Positions 16,712 through 27,610 of a DNA stretch of 64,000 nucleotides are shown here, one piece after another. Position 1 is the first letter of the stretch. Each line of letters starts with the position of its first letter. The stretch covers positions 1 through 64,000 of the forward strand of contig NZ_AUID01000009.1 in assembly GCF_000423525.1 (NCBI RefSeq), written 5' to 3'. A program made the translations under genes and the position numbers. The notes beneath the pieces were generated by a model. That model saw only the letters and a list, made by a program, of their open reading frames with translations. It ran no database searches and had not been told where the DNA came from. The DNA comes from Proteocatella sphenisci DSM 23131. GTDB taxonomy: Bacteria; Bacillota; Clostridia; Peptostreptococcales; Filifactoraceae.

Positions 16712-17926
16712 GTGCCATCTAAATACAAATTTGACAACGTCAAACTATTTTATTTCATTTCTTTTTCAGCTTCATTTTCTCAGGGAATTTTCAGTATGTT
16801 TGCAGGTCTTTATCTCATTGACATAGGATACAGTGAGTCTATATCTGGTAATATACTTTCTATAAACACTCTGGCCGTAGCTATTGGATCAATAATAAGT
16901 GCTTATCTCATAGAAAGAATCGGACGTAAAAAAAGTTTTTATCTGAGCTGCATCCTTATATCGGTCTCCATGGTTCTTATGGTCGCTTTTACAAATCTGC
17001 CCTCTATTGCTTTATTTGTTGTCATAAATGGATTTGGCCTAAGTATAAGGGCCACAGCCGAAGGACTTTTTCTGGCCGAAAATACACAGCCCTCAAACAG
17101 GCTCAAAGCTTTCAGCCACAATTTTGTAGTTACTTTTTTCGGTTTTATGACTGCATCTTTTGCAGGTGGACACCTGAGTACATTTTTAAGCGATACTCTC
17201 ATGATCGAAAATACAATTTTTTACATATCTTTAATATCTTCGCTCTTTACAATGCTCTTCCTCTTCCCAGTTAGCTATATTACTGAAAATAAGCCAGCAA
17301 AAACGCGAAGCCTGAGCGAATGTCTAAAAGGATACGCAATTATTAAACGTCCCGATATTGCGCTTTATATCCTTTATTATTCCTTAACAGGTATTGGCGC
17401 CGGTATGGTGGTCCCCTTCTTCAGTATCTATCTCAAGTATTCTATGTCTCTTAAAGATGCATCTATAGGTTCTATACTTTCCTTTTCGCAGTTCGGATGT
17501 ATAGCTGGAGGACTTTTGCTTCCATACCTTACAAAAAATATGGGCAGACATAAGACAGCCATTATATGCCAGATTCTCAGTATTCCCTTTTTGATAAGCA
17601 TAGCCTTTCCTCAGGGCATAATTCTCGTATACATATCTTTCTTCATGAGAAACGGCCTGATGAATATGGCGACGCCTCTTAATACCAGCATATTTATGGA
17701 CCTGGTAGAGCCTGTAGAGCGTTCTAATTTCAGCAGCCTTCTTTCTCTTTTTTCGAGTCTGTCAAGAGCTGGAGGTATAAGCATGGGCGGATATATTATG
17801 GAGCATTTCAGTTACCACACTCCCTATTACTTTACTACACTCCTATACATAAGTGCCATTGGCGTTTTTATATATGCAAGCAAAAAATCAAATGCAAATA
17901 AAACCAAATCTGGCATCTGCGCATAA
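16712..17926 (+). CDS. Major facilitator superfamily transporter, substrate unknown
   Basis: 404 residues with about 12 hydrophobic segments. The loop between helices 2 and 3 has the MFS signature ERIGRKKSFYLSC; a second pseudo-repeat motif is LTKNMGRHKTAIICQ. It resembles multidrug/sugar-efflux-like MFS members, without a clear substrate motif. The start is GTG at 16712, six bases after GGAGGTG; no better ATG exists. It lies alone after a terminator and ends at a hairpin shared with convergent lysS. Confidence 0.8.
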   Translation: MPSKYKFDNVKLFYFISFSASFSQGIFSMFAGLYLIDIGYSESISGNILSINTLAVAIGSIISAYLIERIGRKKSFYLSCILISVSMVLMVAFTNLPSIALFVVINGFGLSIRATAEGLFLAENTQPSNRLKAFSHNFVVTFFGFMTASFAGGHLSTFLSDTLMIENTIFYISLISSLFTMLFLFPVSYITENKPAKTRSLSECLKGYAIIKRPDIALYILYYSLTGIGAGMVVPFFSIYLKYSMSLKDASIGSILSFSQFGCIAGGLLLPYLTKNMGRHKTAIICQILSIPFLISIAFPQGIILVYISFFMRNGLMNMATPLNTSIFMDLVEPVERSNFSSLLSLFSSLSRAGGISMGGYIMEHFSYHTPYYFTTLLYISAIGVFIYASKKSNANKTKSGICA

Positions 17927-17960
17927 AAAAATCCTCTCCATGGTGGAAAGGATTTTTTTT
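17925..17960. terminator. Bidirectional terminator between the MFS gene and lysS
   Basis: Inverted repeat AAAAAATCCTCTCCA/TGGAAAGGATTTTTT with A- and T-runs in the arms. Pairing is better for the minus (lysS) transcript, where the mismatch becomes a G-U pair. Confidence 0.8.
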
Positions 17961-17973
17961 GTGATTTTTTATA

Positions 17974-19464
17974 TTATTCTGCTGATTCGTCTTTTATAGG
18001 TTTCATTGTCGGAAATGGAATTACGTCTCTTATGGATGCTGAGTTAGTAAGCAGCATTATAACTCTGTCTATTCCTATTCCAAGGCCTCCTGTAGGTGGA
18101 AGTCCAACTTCTATTGCGTTAAGGAAGTCTTCATCCATATCATGCGCCTCGTCATCTCCAAGCTCTCTTTGTTTCATCTGATCTTCAAATCTGCCTCTTT
18201 GATCAATTGGGTCGTTAAGCTCTGAAAACGCATTTGCTATCTCCCAGGTATTTACGAATGCTTCAAACCTATTTGTAAGTCTTGGATCATCTGGATTTCT
18301 CTTTGAAAGTGGAGAAATTTCTACCGGGTGGTGAGTTATGAATGTTGGTTCTATCAGATGCTGCTCTCCGTATTCTTCAAATAAAAGGCTTATTATATGT
18401 CCTCTTGTCATCTGTGAAGCTGTAAGTTCCAGACCTTTTTCTTTTGCTGCAGCTATTGCGTCTTCGTCTGTCTGTATCTTGTAAAAATCTACTCCAGCGT
18501 ATTCTTTTACAGCATCTATCATTGTCATTCTCTTCCAAGGTGGCTTGAAGTCTATCTCTTTTCCCTGATAGTTAACCAGTGTACTTCCCGTTGCAGCCTC
18601 CGCCATATGAGCTACAAGGTTTTCTGTAAGTACCATTATCTCTTCGTATCCAACATAAGCCCAGTAAAGCTCCATGGCAGTATACTCTGGATTGTGCTTT
18701 ATAGACATTCCTTCGTTACGGAACATTCTGCCCATCTCGTAAACTTTTTCAAAACCGCCTACAACAAGTCTCTTGAGATAAAGCTCATTTGCTATTCTCA
18801 AGTACATGTCTATATCAAGTGTATTGTGGTGCGTAACAAAAGGTTTTGCATTTGCTCCACCCGCTATTGTGTTTAGTATAGGTGTATCTACCTCTATGAA
18901 CCCTCTTTGATCAAGGTAGTCTCTAAGGGCTTTAGTAGCTTTGTTTCTTAAAAGGAATGCTTTTTTTACTTCTGGATTTACTATCAGATCGACATATCTT
19001 TGTCTGTATCTCATATCTTGGTCTTTAAGCCCTGAGTGTTTATCAGGAAGTGGTTGCAGCGATTTAGTAAGAAGTACAGCTTCTGTAGCTCTTATAGATA
19101 TTTCGCCTTTTTGTGTCTTAAATACAGTTCCTTTTATTCCTATTATATCTCCAATGTCATAAGTTATGAAATCATTGTAGCTGTCTTCACCTATCTTGTC
19201 TGATCTTACATATATCTGAACACGGCCTTCATAATCCTGAATAGTTACAAATGTAGCTTTTCCATGCTCTCTCATTAGCATTATTCTTCCGGCTACTGCA
19301 ACATCTGTGCCTTCGAGTTCATCAAACTTATCGAATATATCTATGCTGTGGTTTGTAAAATCAAATTTTTCATGAACATAAGGATTTTTGCCTTGTTCCT
19401 GAAGCTTTTTAAGCTTATCGATTCTTACCTGCACAAGTTCGTTATAATTAGCTTCAATTCCCAT
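17974..19464 (-). CDS. lysS: Lysyl-tRNA synthetase (class II)
   Basis: 496 residues. N-terminal OB-fold anticodon domain ([21 protein letters not shown]) and class II catalytic core: motif 1 region [20 protein letters not shown], motif 2 [20 protein letters not shown], motif 3 [16 protein letters not shown]. Charges tRNA-Lys. Last gene of the coaX-dusB-greA-lysS series, the common Firmicutes order, and ended by a terminator. Confidence 0.98.
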   Translation of the reverse strand: MGIEANYNELVQVRIDKLKKLQEQGKNPYVHEKFDFTNHSIDIFDKFDELEGTDVAVAGRIMLMREHGKATFVTIQDYEGRVQIYVRSDKIGEDSYNDFITYDIGDIIGIKGTVFKTQKGEISIRATEAVLLTKSLQPLPDKHSGLKDQDMRYRQRYVDLIVNPEVKKAFLLRNKATKALRDYLDQRGFIEVDTPILNTIAGGANAKPFVTHHNTLDIDMYLRIANELYLKRLVVGGFEKVYEMGRMFRNEGMSIKHNPEYTAMELYWAYVGYEEIMVLTENLVAHMAEAATGSTLVNYQGKEIDFKPPWKRMTMIDAVKEYAGVDFYKIQTDEDAIAAAKEKGLELTASQMTRGHIISLLFEEYGEQHLIEPTFITHHPVEISPLSKRNPDDPRLTNRFEAFVNTWEIANAFSELNDPIDQRGRFEDQMKQRELGDDEAHDMDEDFLNAIEVGLPPTGGLGIGIDRVIMLLTNSASIRDVIPFPTMKPIKDESAE

Positions 19465-19534
19465 TTTTTATCCTCCTGTTTTTAGTATTTTATTTGATGC
19501 CCTATAGTGGCTACGAAATCTTTCGTATTACAAA

Positions 19535-20026
19535 CTATCTTCTTATCCCAACTACCTTTGCCTTTGCAACTCCATCGGGTACATTTATATTTGTCTTATC
19601 TCCAACTTTTTTTCCAAGAAGCGCACTGCCTACAGGTGATTCATTTGAAATTCTATCCTCTGAAGGATCTGCCTCAGCTGAACCTACTATTGTATATTCT
19701 TCAGTTTCTACAGTCTTGTCCCCAGGATACTTGATTTCAATTTTAACTACTGAACCTACAGTAACCTTCTCATGATCTATAGTTGACTCATCTATTATCT
19801 TGGCAGCGCCAAGCTGATTCTCAAGTTTGAAAATTCTTTCTTCCATCTGAGCCTGCTCATTTTTGGCTTCATCATATTCAGCATTTTCTGAAATATCTCC
19901 AAAAGATATAGCAACCTTTATTCTCTCAGCAACCTCTGCTCTCCTTACAGCTTTAAGATATTCCAGTTCTTCTACTATCCTGTCATATCCTTCCTGAGTT
20001 AAGAGTATTTCCTTATTCTTATCCAT
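19535..20026 (-). CDS. greA: Transcription elongation factor GreA
   Basis: 163 residues. An N-terminal antiparallel coiled coil (LTQEGYDRIVEELEYLKAVRRAEV through EQAQMEERIFKLENQL) with the acidic tip DISENAEYDEAK, and a C-terminal FKBP-like domain (VGSVVKI, YTIVGSAEADPSEDRISNESPVGSALLG). It rescues backtracked RNA polymerase. It lies 70 bp before lysS and 65 bp after dusB on the same strand. Confidence 0.97.
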   Translation of the reverse strand: MDKNKEILLTQEGYDRIVEELEYLKAVRRAEVAERIKVAISFGDISENAEYDEAKNEQAQMEERIFKLENQLGAAKIIDESTIDHEKVTVGSVVKIEIKYPGDKTVETEEYTIVGSAEADPSEDRISNESPVGSALLGKKVGDKTNINVPDGVAKAKVVGIRR

Positions 20027-20091
20027 TTTCCCGTTTCCTCCAGTGTATATTAAGTATTTATAATCTTACATATTTTTAATATTATACAGAA

Positions 20092-21066
20092 CTAGTCATT
20101 TTGTGTCAAGCTGGCCCTATAGTCTCTCATCATTTGTTTTACTTCATCAGCACTGTTGATGTGGTTTATATCATCTCGCATTTTGGCACTTCCATACATG
20201 CCCTTGAGATACCATCCCAGATGTTTTCTCATTTCTCTGACGGTTTTATCTTCTCCTTTATACTTTATAGAGAGATTGTAATGTTCCAGCATGACGTCTA
20301 TTTTCTCTATATCAGATACTTCTTTTATTTCATTTCCACCCATAAAGTCCTTTATCTGGCTGAATATAAAGGGATTGCCCTGTGATCCTCTGCCTATCAT
20401 ATAGGCATCAGCTCCAGTTTTTTTTATGATAGAACTTGCATCTTCAATGGAGAAAATATCCCCATTGGCTATAACAGGGATCTTGACACTTTTCTTGACT
20501 TTTTCAATTATGTCCCAGTCAGCTTTTCCACTGTAATACTGCTCTCTTGTTCTTCCATGGATAGTTATGCAATCAACTCCTGCTGCTTCTGCATTTAGAG
20601 CAAATTCTACCGCATTTATAGAGTTTTCGTCCCATCCTTTTCTAAACTTTACTGTCACCGGAAGTTTTGAGGTTTTTTTTACTGAATCAATTATGCTAAA
20701 AGCAAGCTTAGGGTCTTTCATCAGTGCTGAACCCTCATTATTTTTGGTTATTTTGGGAGCCGGGCATCCCATGTTTATATCTATTATTTTAAATCGTCCA
20801 AGGTCACTTAATATAGAAGCCGCTTCTGCCATATATTCTGGCTCATGGCCAAATATCTGAACGGCAACGTCTCCTTCTTCGGGTTTTACCTCTAGCATAG
20901 AAAAAGTATTATCATCACCATAACTTAATGCCTTTGCATTTATCATTTCCGTATATAGTAATGAAGCTCCATATTTTTTACAAATCACTCTGAAGGGAAA
21001 ATCTGTTACACCTGCCATAGGTGCCAGAAAAGTTTCTCCCTGAGTAACAAAATTGCCTATTTTCAA
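20092..21066 (-). CDS. dusB: tRNA-dihydrouridine synthase
   Basis: 324 residues. FMN-dependent enzyme reducing uridines in the tRNA D-loop. Motifs: APMAGVTDFPFR at the start, DINMGCPAPKITKNNEGSALM with the catalytic Cys, TIHGRTREQYYSGKADW, IPVIANGDIFSIEDA and YMIGRGSQGNPFIF. DusB subtype follows from the gene order with greA-lysS. It is 11 bp after coaX, so the two are co-transcribed. Confidence 0.95.
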   Translation of the reverse strand: MKIGNFVTQGETFLAPMAGVTDFPFRVICKKYGASLLYTEMINAKALSYGDDNTFSMLEVKPEEGDVAVQIFGHEPEYMAEAASILSDLGRFKIIDINMGCPAPKITKNNEGSALMKDPKLAFSIIDSVKKTSKLPVTVKFRKGWDENSINAVEFALNAEAAGVDCITIHGRTREQYYSGKADWDIIEKVKKSVKIPVIANGDIFSIEDASSIIKKTGADAYMIGRGSQGNPFIFSQIKDFMGGNEIKEVSDIEKIDVMLEHYNLSIKYKGEDKTVREMRKHLGWYLKGMYGSAKMRDDINHINSADEVKQMMRDYRASLTQND

Positions 21067-21077
21067 ATCTCTACTCC

Positions 21078-21854
21078 TTATTTGCTCTGTTTATTCTTTT
21101 CATATATCATTTTCAGTCCTTCGAGGGTAAGGTTCTTGTCTACTATACTTACGTTTTTTGTTTCAGATATTATAAGACTTGACAAACCCCCAGTTGCAAC
21201 AACTTTAACATTTTCTTCTCCGGACTCCTCTATCATTTTTTCTACGATGTTGTCTACCATACCTACGTATCCAAAAAATATACCAGCTTGAAGTGCAGTT
21301 GTCGTATTTCTTCCTATAACTTCGGTGGTTTCAATTATTTCCACTTTATGAAGTTTTGAAGCTCTTTGAAAAAGTGCTTCACTGGATATTTTAATTCCTG
21401 GAGTAATTGCTCCCCCAAGATATTCACCTTTTGCATTTATATAACAAAATGTAGTAGCTGTTCCAAAGTCAATGAGTATAAGTGGAACTCCGTATTTCTC
21501 AACTCCGGCTACAGCATTTACTATCCTGTCTGCTCCTACCTGGCTTGGATTTTCGTACTTTATATTTATACCGGTCTTTATTCCAGGCCCAATAATCATA
21601 GGCGTTTTCTGGATATATTTCATCACGAAGTTTTCGAGTGAGTGCATAACCTCAGGTACAACTGAGGATATTATTACATCTTCTATCGATGAAAAACTTA
21701 TGCTGTCTATCAAGAAAAGTTGGGCTATAATAGCGCCATATTCATCTGAAGTCTTGTTTATATCCGTTCCTATTCTAAAACTATTTTTTAGGATATTGCC
21801 TTCATAGACTCCCACAACTATATTTGTATTTCCAACATCTACAACTAATAACAT
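21078..21854 (-). CDS. coaX: Type III pantothenate kinase
   Basis: 258 residues. First step of CoA synthesis, not inhibited by CoA in this type. The ASKHA phosphate loop VDVGNTNIVVGVYEG opens the protein; GPGIKTGINIKYENPSQVGADRIVNA, LIDFGTATTFCYIN with GGAITPGI, and VVATGGLSSLI are the family blocks. It follows a pantothenate-type ECF S component by 46 bp, so vitamin uptake and phosphorylation are linked. Confidence 0.95.
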   Translation of the reverse strand: MLLVVDVGNTNIVVGVYEGNILKNSFRIGTDINKTSDEYGAIIAQLFLIDSISFSSIEDVIISSVVPEVMHSLENFVMKYIQKTPMIIGPGIKTGINIKYENPSQVGADRIVNAVAGVEKYGVPLILIDFGTATTFCYINAKGEYLGGAITPGIKISSEALFQRASKLHKVEIIETTEVIGRNTTTALQAGIFFGYVGMVDNIVEKMIEESGEENVKVVATGGLSSLIISETKNVSIVDKNLTLEGLKMIYEKNKQSK

Positions 21855-21900
21855 ATTTTTTCTCCAAGTTTAAGACTTAAATTTCTATTGTTTTTATATA

Positions 21901-22497
21901 TTAATTTTTTACCACTTTCTTTATTGCCATTACCGATGCCGCTGTCACAATCGCTGCGACTATCATCTCTGGAAGACCGTTTGTGGTAGCTATTCCCATA
22001 AAGAATGCGAATGCTCCCCCTTGCGGAAGCCCAAGCGAATCAACTATTCTCTGCGCATAAAGTACATATGCAGAACCTAGAACTAATACTGTATTTACAA
22101 GTGTTCCAAATGCTCCTGACATAAATAGTACAGTTTTTTCGTTTTTTATGACTTTTTTTACTGCAATATAGAAATAATATGTCAAAATACCTATCAGTAC
22201 TCTGGGAACCACAGATACAAGTGGATTCAGAAATATGAACGATATTGGGGTTGGCGTCATGAAACTTTTTATCATTGAAGAAATTCCAAATATGAGTCCT
22301 ACCATAGCTCCTACAAAAGGGCCTTCTACTATAGCTCCAATTATTACTGGTATATGCATTGTAGTTACATTTGCAAGCCCAATTGGAATAAATCCAAGAG
22401 GTGTGAATCCAAGGACAACCGAGATTGCACCAAGCATTCCTGTGATAGTCATTTTTTTCGTTCTTCCACTTCCCGTACTTGTTTTTTGAGTTACCAT
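21901..22497 (-). CDS. panT: ECF transporter S component, probably pantothenate-specific
   Basis: 198 residues, five or six hydrophobic helices. After a polar start, the first helix GMLGAISVVLGFTPLGFIPIG and the LANVTTMHIPVIIGAIVEGP segment are typical of ECF S components of the PanT/FolT kind. Such proteins bind a vitamin and work with shared EcfA, EcfA' and EcfT subunits coded elsewhere. The pantothenate assignment rests on its place directly before coaX and on the family. A hairpin and GGAGGA site precede the ATG. Confidence 0.78.
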   Translation of the reverse strand: MVTQKTSTGSGRTKKMTITGMLGAISVVLGFTPLGFIPIGLANVTTMHIPVIIGAIVEGPFVGAMVGLIFGISSMIKSFMTPTPISFIFLNPLVSVVPRVLIGILTYYFYIAVKKVIKNEKTVLFMSGAFGTLVNTVLVLGSAYVLYAQRIVDSLGLPQGGAFAFFMGIATTNGLPEMIVAAIVTAASVMAIKKVVKN

Positions 22498-22645
22498 TTT
22501 AATTAATCCTCCGTTACGGCTCCTTATGGATGCCGTTCTAATAAATTTGTTAACATTATCTTTGATTTGATTTCACATAGGAATATCAATCTAACTTCAT
22601 TATTATATGACATATTTTTGATTTTTTCTACTTTTTATTCAATTA

Positions 22646-23608
22646 TTACAGAGTATTTTTTTTAATTTCCATAAATCCTTTTATTTTATTTATGCTTTGT
22701 GCATTCTTTACAGCCTCTATAACTGCTTTCCTTACAGCTATCTGAGCTGCTATACATATTTGATCTATAGAGCATTCAATCATTCCGGTGGCTGCTGTGA
22801 ATATTGTATCTCCGTCCATAGAAGTATGTATTGGACTGATACTTTGGGCTAATCCGTTGTGAGCTACCTGAGAAACCTTCTGACATCCTGCCTTGTCAAG
22901 CCTTGCGTTAGTTATTACGCACCCTATAGTTGTGTTTCCGTTCATAAACTCTCTTTCATTAATACCTCCAAGTATTATTTCGGCAGTATTAACAAAATTT
23001 CCTTCAGGATTAAGTGCTCCGGCTATTATCCCGGTTTCATCAAATACATCCCCCACCGCATTTACACACATGAGGGCCCCTAATTTCAATCCATTTCCAA
23101 ACTCTGTCTCATAGTATCCTATTCCACTTTTCATTGAATTTTCAGGCCCCATTATCTTCCCTACTGTGGCCCCGCATCCGGCCCCATAATTGCCTAGCTC
23201 GAATTCTTCATTTAAATTCTGGCAGGCTTCATAGCCCATTTTTATATCCGGTCTTATGTTTGATTTGCCTATGCCCAGATCAAATATTATGGCCTGTGGT
23301 ACTATGGGCACTATGACGTCTCCTACGCAAACTCCTTTGCCATGTTCCTCCATATACCTCATAACTCCGCCCGCAGCATCCAGCCCATAAGCTGAACCTC
23401 CTGAAAGTACTATAGCATTAACTTTGTCCACAGTCCTTCCCGGCCTGAGCAATTCCGTTTCTCTTGATCCTGGTGAAGACCCTCTAACATCGAGTGAAGC
23501 TGTGGCTCCTTCTTCAAATGCAATCACCGTAACCCCTGTAAGCGCATCCATATCTTGAGAGTGACCAATCTTAACTCCCCTTATTCCTATCCTTGATGTT
23601 TTTTGCAT
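22646..23608 (-). CDS. P1 family aminopeptidase (DmpA/L-aminopeptidase-like)
   Basis: 320 residues of the self-processing P1/DmpA group of N-terminal nucleophile-fold hydrolases. GVKIGHSQD, TASLDVRGSSPGSRETELL, NAIVLSGGSAYGLDAAGGVM, GNYGAGCGATVGK and the NGNTTIGCVITNA block, which in the family holds the residue at the autocleavage site, are all present. It probably releases small N-terminal residues from peptides or esters, fitting peptide catabolism. It is flanked by the ftsH terminator and a gap before panT, so it may be its own transcript. Confidence 0.85.
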   Translation of the reverse strand: MQKTSRIGIRGVKIGHSQDMDALTGVTVIAFEEGATASLDVRGSSPGSRETELLRPGRTVDKVNAIVLSGGSAYGLDAAGGVMRYMEEHGKGVCVGDVIVPIVPQAIIFDLGIGKSNIRPDIKMGYEACQNLNEEFELGNYGAGCGATVGKIMGPENSMKSGIGYYETEFGNGLKLGALMCVNAVGDVFDETGIIAGALNPEGNFVNTAEIILGGINEREFMNGNTTIGCVITNARLDKAGCQKVSQVAHNGLAQSISPIHTSMDGDTIFTAATGMIECSIDQICIAAQIAVRKAVIEAVKNAQSINKIKGFMEIKKNTL

Positions 23609-23646
23609 ACAAATTCTCCAGTTTTTTTATATTTAAAGTTAAAAAA

Positions 23647-23673
23647 ACAGACTGGAAATATACTCCAGTCTGT
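23647..23673 (-). terminator. Terminator after ftsH
   Basis: ACAGACTGGA (23647-23656)/TCCAGTCTGT (23664-23673), 7-nt loop, then a run of seven Ts on the minus strand. Confidence 0.88.
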
Positions 23674-23702
23674 CCCTGTAATTTCCCTAAAAATAAATAT
23701 TT

Positions 23703-25670
23703 TTATTCTTCAGGATTTTTTTCAGTTTTCTCTTCTTCTGCATTAGCATTAGCATCAGCAGTTTCAGTTTCAGACTTATTCTCTAAAGACTCAGAGTCTT
23801 CCAGAGTTTTTTGGGTCTCTTCACCATTAAGATCTATCTCATTTTCACTAAGATCCAGCTCGCCATTGAATGCTTTAAGATAATTTTTAGCGTCAAGAGT
23901 CTCGTATTTGAGAAGTGCCTGCGCTACAAGATGAAGCTTGTCCGTGTTTTCTTCAAGCAGTTTCAATGTAGTCTGGTATGCTTCGTCTACAAGTATCTTT
24001 ATTTCTTCATCAATTATAGATGCTACTTCTTCTGAGTAATTTCTCTTTGTTGCAAAGTCTTTTCCAAGGAAGACTTCTTCTGAAGGATCTACAAATGCCA
24101 TGGCTCCAAGCCTGTCGCTCATTGCATATTTAGTTACCATGCCCCTTGCTATCTGAGCAACTCTTTCAAGGTCATTACTTGCACCAGTTGAAATATCCCC
24201 AAGTATGAGTTTTTCTGAAACTCTACCTCCAAGAAGATGTACCATATGTTCTTTGAGTTCAGTTTTGGTCATGTAGTATCTGTCTTCTTCTGGAAGGATC
24301 ATTGTAAATCCTCCAGCTTTGCCTCTAGGTACTATAGTAACCTGATGAACTGGGTCTGTGTAGGGAAGCATAGTTGCTACTACCGCATGCCCTGCTTCAT
24401 GATAAGCTGTAAGTTTTCTTTCTTTTGGGCTTATTACTCTTGATGTTTTCGCAACCCCAGCTATCACTTTTGTTATAGCTTCTTCTATTGTCTGATTATT
24501 TATTTTGAGTCTTCTTTTCCTTACTGTAAGCAGTGCAGCTTCATTCATAAGGTTTTCCAGGTCTGCCGGTGTAAATCCAGGCGTACCTTTGGCTATATGT
24601 TTAAGATCTACGTCTTCAGCAAGTGGTTTGTTCTTTGAATGAACTTTTAGTATAGCTTCTCTTCCTTTTACGTCAGGAGATCCTACCATTACCTGTCTGT
24701 CAAATCTTCCCGGTCTCAAAAGAGCTGGGTCAAGGATATCTGGTCTGTTTGTAGCTGCCATGATTATAACGCCTTCATTGAGCCCAAACCCATCCATCTC
24801 AACCAGTAGCTGGTTTAGAGTCTGTTCTCTTTCGTCATGTCCTCCGCCAAGTCCTGCCCCTCTTCGTCTTCCAACTGCATCTATCTCATCTATAAATATT
24901 ATGCTTGGTGCGGATTTCTTAGCCTGTTCAAAAAGGTCTCTTACTCTTGATGCTCCAACCCCTACAAACATTTCAACGAAATCAGATCCTGATATTGAAT
25001 AAAATGGAACGCCTGCTTCTCCTGCAACCGCTTTACTCAGATATGTCTTACCAGTTCCTGGAGGACCTACCAGAAGTACTCCTTTAGGTATTCTCGCTCC
25101 AAGTTCAATGTATTTTTGTGGACTCTTGAGAAAATCCACTATTTCTTCAAGTTCTTCTTTTTCTTCATCCAGACCTGCAACGTCTTTAAAGGCTATCTTT
25201 GGAGAACCATCTTCTTTGTGAATCTTGGCTTTTGATTTTCCAAAGCCCATAACTTTTGAGCCTCCACCTTGTGACTGCTGCATGAACATATACCATACTC
25301 CAACCATTACAAGCAGCATAAGCAGTGTAGGCAGCATGCTTATTATCCATGATGGCTGAGGAGGATCTTGTCCCGTTACTTTAAGTGCTCCTGTTTCTGT
25401 CTGAGTAAGAATAATCTCAGTCAGCTTGTCATTGTTGATAGCATAAGGAACCAGAGTACTGAATTCCGTGTTATCTTTTTTAAGCTTTCCTGTTACTTTG
25501 TTTTCCATTATTGTGAGTTCAGTTATCTGTTCACTCTGAAGTTTTGTGTAAAACTCCGAAAACGATAATTCCTGGACTTCCTGTGCTGGGCTTCCTAGCA
25601 GATTTATCATTGATACTATTAAGACGAATAACAGTATATAAAACGTCGCCCCTTTAAATAATTTTTTCAA
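23703..25670 (-). CDS. ftsH: ATP-dependent zinc metalloprotease FtsH
   Basis: 655 residues. Two transmembrane segments (about 5-25 and 108-130) around an extracytoplasmic domain, then AAA+ ATPase with Walker [12 protein letters not shown], Walker [17 protein letters not shown] and [23 protein letters not shown], then peptidase with zinc motif AYHEAGHAV. The C-terminal 45 residues are Glu/Ala-rich and disordered-looking. Degrades membrane and regulatory proteins. The start overlaps the end of tilS by 4 bp, so they are translationally coupled. Confidence 0.98.
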   Translation of the reverse strand: MKKLFKGATFYILLFVLIVSMINLLGSPAQEVQELSFSEFYTKLQSEQITELTIMENKVTGKLKKDNTEFSTLVPYAINNDKLTEIILTQTETGALKVTGQDPPQPSWIISMLPTLLMLLVMVGVWYMFMQQSQGGGSKVMGFGKSKAKIHKEDGSPKIAFKDVAGLDEEKEELEEIVDFLKSPQKYIELGARIPKGVLLVGPPGTGKTYLSKAVAGEAGVPFYSISGSDFVEMFVGVGASRVRDLFEQAKKSAPSIIFIDEIDAVGRRRGAGLGGGHDEREQTLNQLLVEMDGFGLNEGVIIMAATNRPDILDPALLRPGRFDRQVMVGSPDVKGREAILKVHSKNKPLAEDVDLKHIAKGTPGFTPADLENLMNEAALLTVRKRRLKINNQTIEEAITKVIAGVAKTSRVISPKERKLTAYHEAGHAVVATMLPYTDPVHQVTIVPRGKAGGFTMILPEEDRYYMTKTELKEHMVHLLGGRVSEKLILGDISTGASNDLERVAQIARGMVTKYAMSDRLGAMAFVDPSEEVFLGKDFATKRNYSEEVASIIDEEIKILVDEAYQTTLKLLEENTDKLHLVAQALLKYETLDAKNYLKAFNGELDLSENEIDLNGEETQKTLEDSESLENKSETETADANANAEEEKTEKNPEE

Positions 25671-27094
25671 ATTCCTGCTCCTCCTTGTGGATCATTGATT
25701 TTAATATTTCTGATACTTATTCTTATAACTTCTTTTGTGGAATCTGAAATCTTGGCCTCTTCGCTCATGCAGTATCCTGCAAGCCAGAGTATTTTTTCAT
25801 CATCACAAATAACTGGGATACTGTTCCTTTTTTCAAGAGGAACTTTGTTGTCGATTAATATGTCCTTGACCTTTTTGGTCCCCCCCAGTCCAAGAGGTTT
25901 TATTTTGTCACCATTTCTACGATTTCTTATGGTTAGTTTTCCTGATATATTCTCCACATCAAATGACTTGGTGGAATTACCAGTAGCAAACATTTTGGAT
26001 TTTTCTTTAGAAATCCTATGTGCCTCTACCCTTATACCCAATTCTTCTATTATTATGGACTTATTAACTGGAATTTCAATCTCGTATTCAATTGTTTCAT
26101 TTTTAATTTCTTTTCTTGTGATATAGAGATAACTCCCCTTCTTATCAGCTATGATTCCTTTGGGAAGGTTTATCTTTGCTTCTTTTTTAGCATTTTGCAT
26201 TAAATCCAGTATATCATCCAGATGGACCGTTTCAAGGCCCTTATAGGTTCCTTCTATATCTTTGTAGGCATTTCTTAATATGCGCTTGGTAATTGATATA
26301 TCCTCATATTCGATAAGGTCCAAATCTATTCTTACTGTATCCTTATCTATCAATGAGGACATGATTTTACATCTTTCATCGGCCGTTTTTTCTATATAGC
26401 AACTGTCTTCTCTCAGGCCGTTTGCCATTCTTGAGAGTATTTCTTTTATGTTTGAAGCATATTCACGCTCAATATATGGAAGCAAATGTATTCTTATTTT
26501 ATTTCTTGTATATTCATCTTCCAGATTGGTGTGATCTATTCTTGCTTCCAGTTTGTTATCTTTGCAGTAATTTTCTATATCATGTTTAAGGACATCCATA
26601 AGTGGGCGTATTATTCCATCTGGTCTTTTATAGTCCATCCCCTTAATTCCATTGAGGCCCGTGCCTCTCATTATCCTCATCATTACAGTTTCAGCCTGAT
26701 CGTCGAGGTTGTGAGCAACAGCGATTTTGTCTGCTCCTACTTCTTTTTTGAGCTGAAAGAGCATCTCGTACCTTAAAATCCTTGCCGCTTCTTCCATGGT
26801 AAGTTTTTTTTCTTTGGCATAGGAGGGAACGTCCACAGATTTAAGAAAGCACCTTATCCCCAGCGACTCACAAAACTCCATAGCGTAGAGCGCGTCCTTG
26901 TGCGCTGCAATTCCTCTTATCTGGTGATTAAAGTGAGCAGCATATAAAGTGAAACCGTACTCTTTGCTCATTTTGCTGAGGATATGGATCAGACATACTG
27001 AATCCGGCCCCCCTGAGAGCGCTACGATTATCTTGTCTCCTTTTTGAATTAAACTTTCACGTCTTAGCGTATCCATGACCTTATTTTCTATCAC
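25667..27094 (-). CDS. tilS: tRNA(Ile)-lysidine synthetase
   Basis: 475 residues. Converts C34 of tRNA-Ile2 to lysidine. PP-loop motif [18 protein letters not shown] near residue 25; [41 protein letters not shown] and the C-terminal domain [23 protein letters not shown]. Overlaps ftsH by 4 bp. Many Firmicutes have hpt between tilS and ftsH; it is absent here. Spacing to the DUF1934 gene upstream is 27 bp. Confidence 0.96.
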   Translation of the reverse strand: MIENKVMDTLRRESLIQKGDKIIVALSGGPDSVCLIHILSKMSKEYGFTLYAAHFNHQIRGIAAHKDALYAMEFCESLGIRCFLKSVDVPSYAKEKKLTMEEAARILRYEMLFQLKKEVGADKIAVAHNLDDQAETVMMRIMRGTGLNGIKGMDYKRPDGIIRPLMDVLKHDIENYCKDNKLEARIDHTNLEDEYTRNKIRIHLLPYIEREYASNIKEILSRMANGLREDSCYIEKTADERCKIMSSLIDKDTVRIDLDLIEYEDISITKRILRNAYKDIEGTYKGLETVHLDDILDLMQNAKKEAKINLPKGIIADKKGSYLYITRKEIKNETIEYEIEIPVNKSIIIEELGIRVEAHRISKEKSKMFATGNSTKSFDVENISGKLTIRNRRNGDKIKPLGLGGTKKVKDILIDNKVPLEKRNSIPVICDDEKILWLAGYCMSEEAKISDSTKEVIRISIRNIKINDPQGGAGI

Positions 27095-27121
27095 CAGGTT
27101 CCATCTCCTTTTCGAGTTATT

Positions 27122-27553
27122 TTAGATCACTTCGATCTTCATAACATTTTTACCCTGAAACAGTCCCTTGAGAGATATACTGTACTCTACTTCAAGATCG
27201 AGTTTAAATGGTTCGTCTTGTTGATTGAAGGAAATGCGATTTGTCAATATCTCCAGGGGTATATTACCCATAGGAGTGGTCATCAGGCTCTCGAACCTTC
27301 TTTTATTCTCAAACACCATTTCAGAATCATGCTTTCCTATTCTTTTAAGTTCTACCTTATTGCTGGTCATTTTTATCTTTGTTGTAGTATCTTCAAGACC
27401 CGAAAGTTCACTTTCTTCATATACCAAATAATGGTTGTTATTCTTTTTAGTGTATTTTGCTTCTGTCGTCAGTTCTATTACGTCTGAAATGTTTGTAGCA
27501 TTATCGTGCTGAACTGTTTTTATCTTAATTACAATATCTTTCAAGTTTTTCAC
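27122..27553 (-). CDS. DUF1934 family protein (YwiB-like beta-barrel)
   Basis: 143 residues. The pattern of short beta strands, the central KIKMTSNKVELKRIG and the block PMGNIPLEILTNRI before the C-terminal LDLEVEYSISLKGLFQGKNVMKI match DUF1934, a predicted lipocalin-like small barrel of unknown function conserved in Firmicutes. It lies between murI and tilS on the same strand. No catalytic residues can be named. Confidence 0.8.
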   Translation of the reverse strand: MKNLKDIVIKIKTVQHDNATNISDVIELTTEAKYTKKNNNHYLVYEESELSGLEDTTTKIKMTSNKVELKRIGKHDSEMVFENKRRFESLMTTPMGNIPLEILTNRISFNQQDEPFKLDLEVEYSISLKGLFQGKNVMKIEVI

Positions 27554-27610
27554 CTATTTTCAATTATTCAAATACATCATATCAAAAAAAAGCCTTTTTA
27601 TCAATAATAA

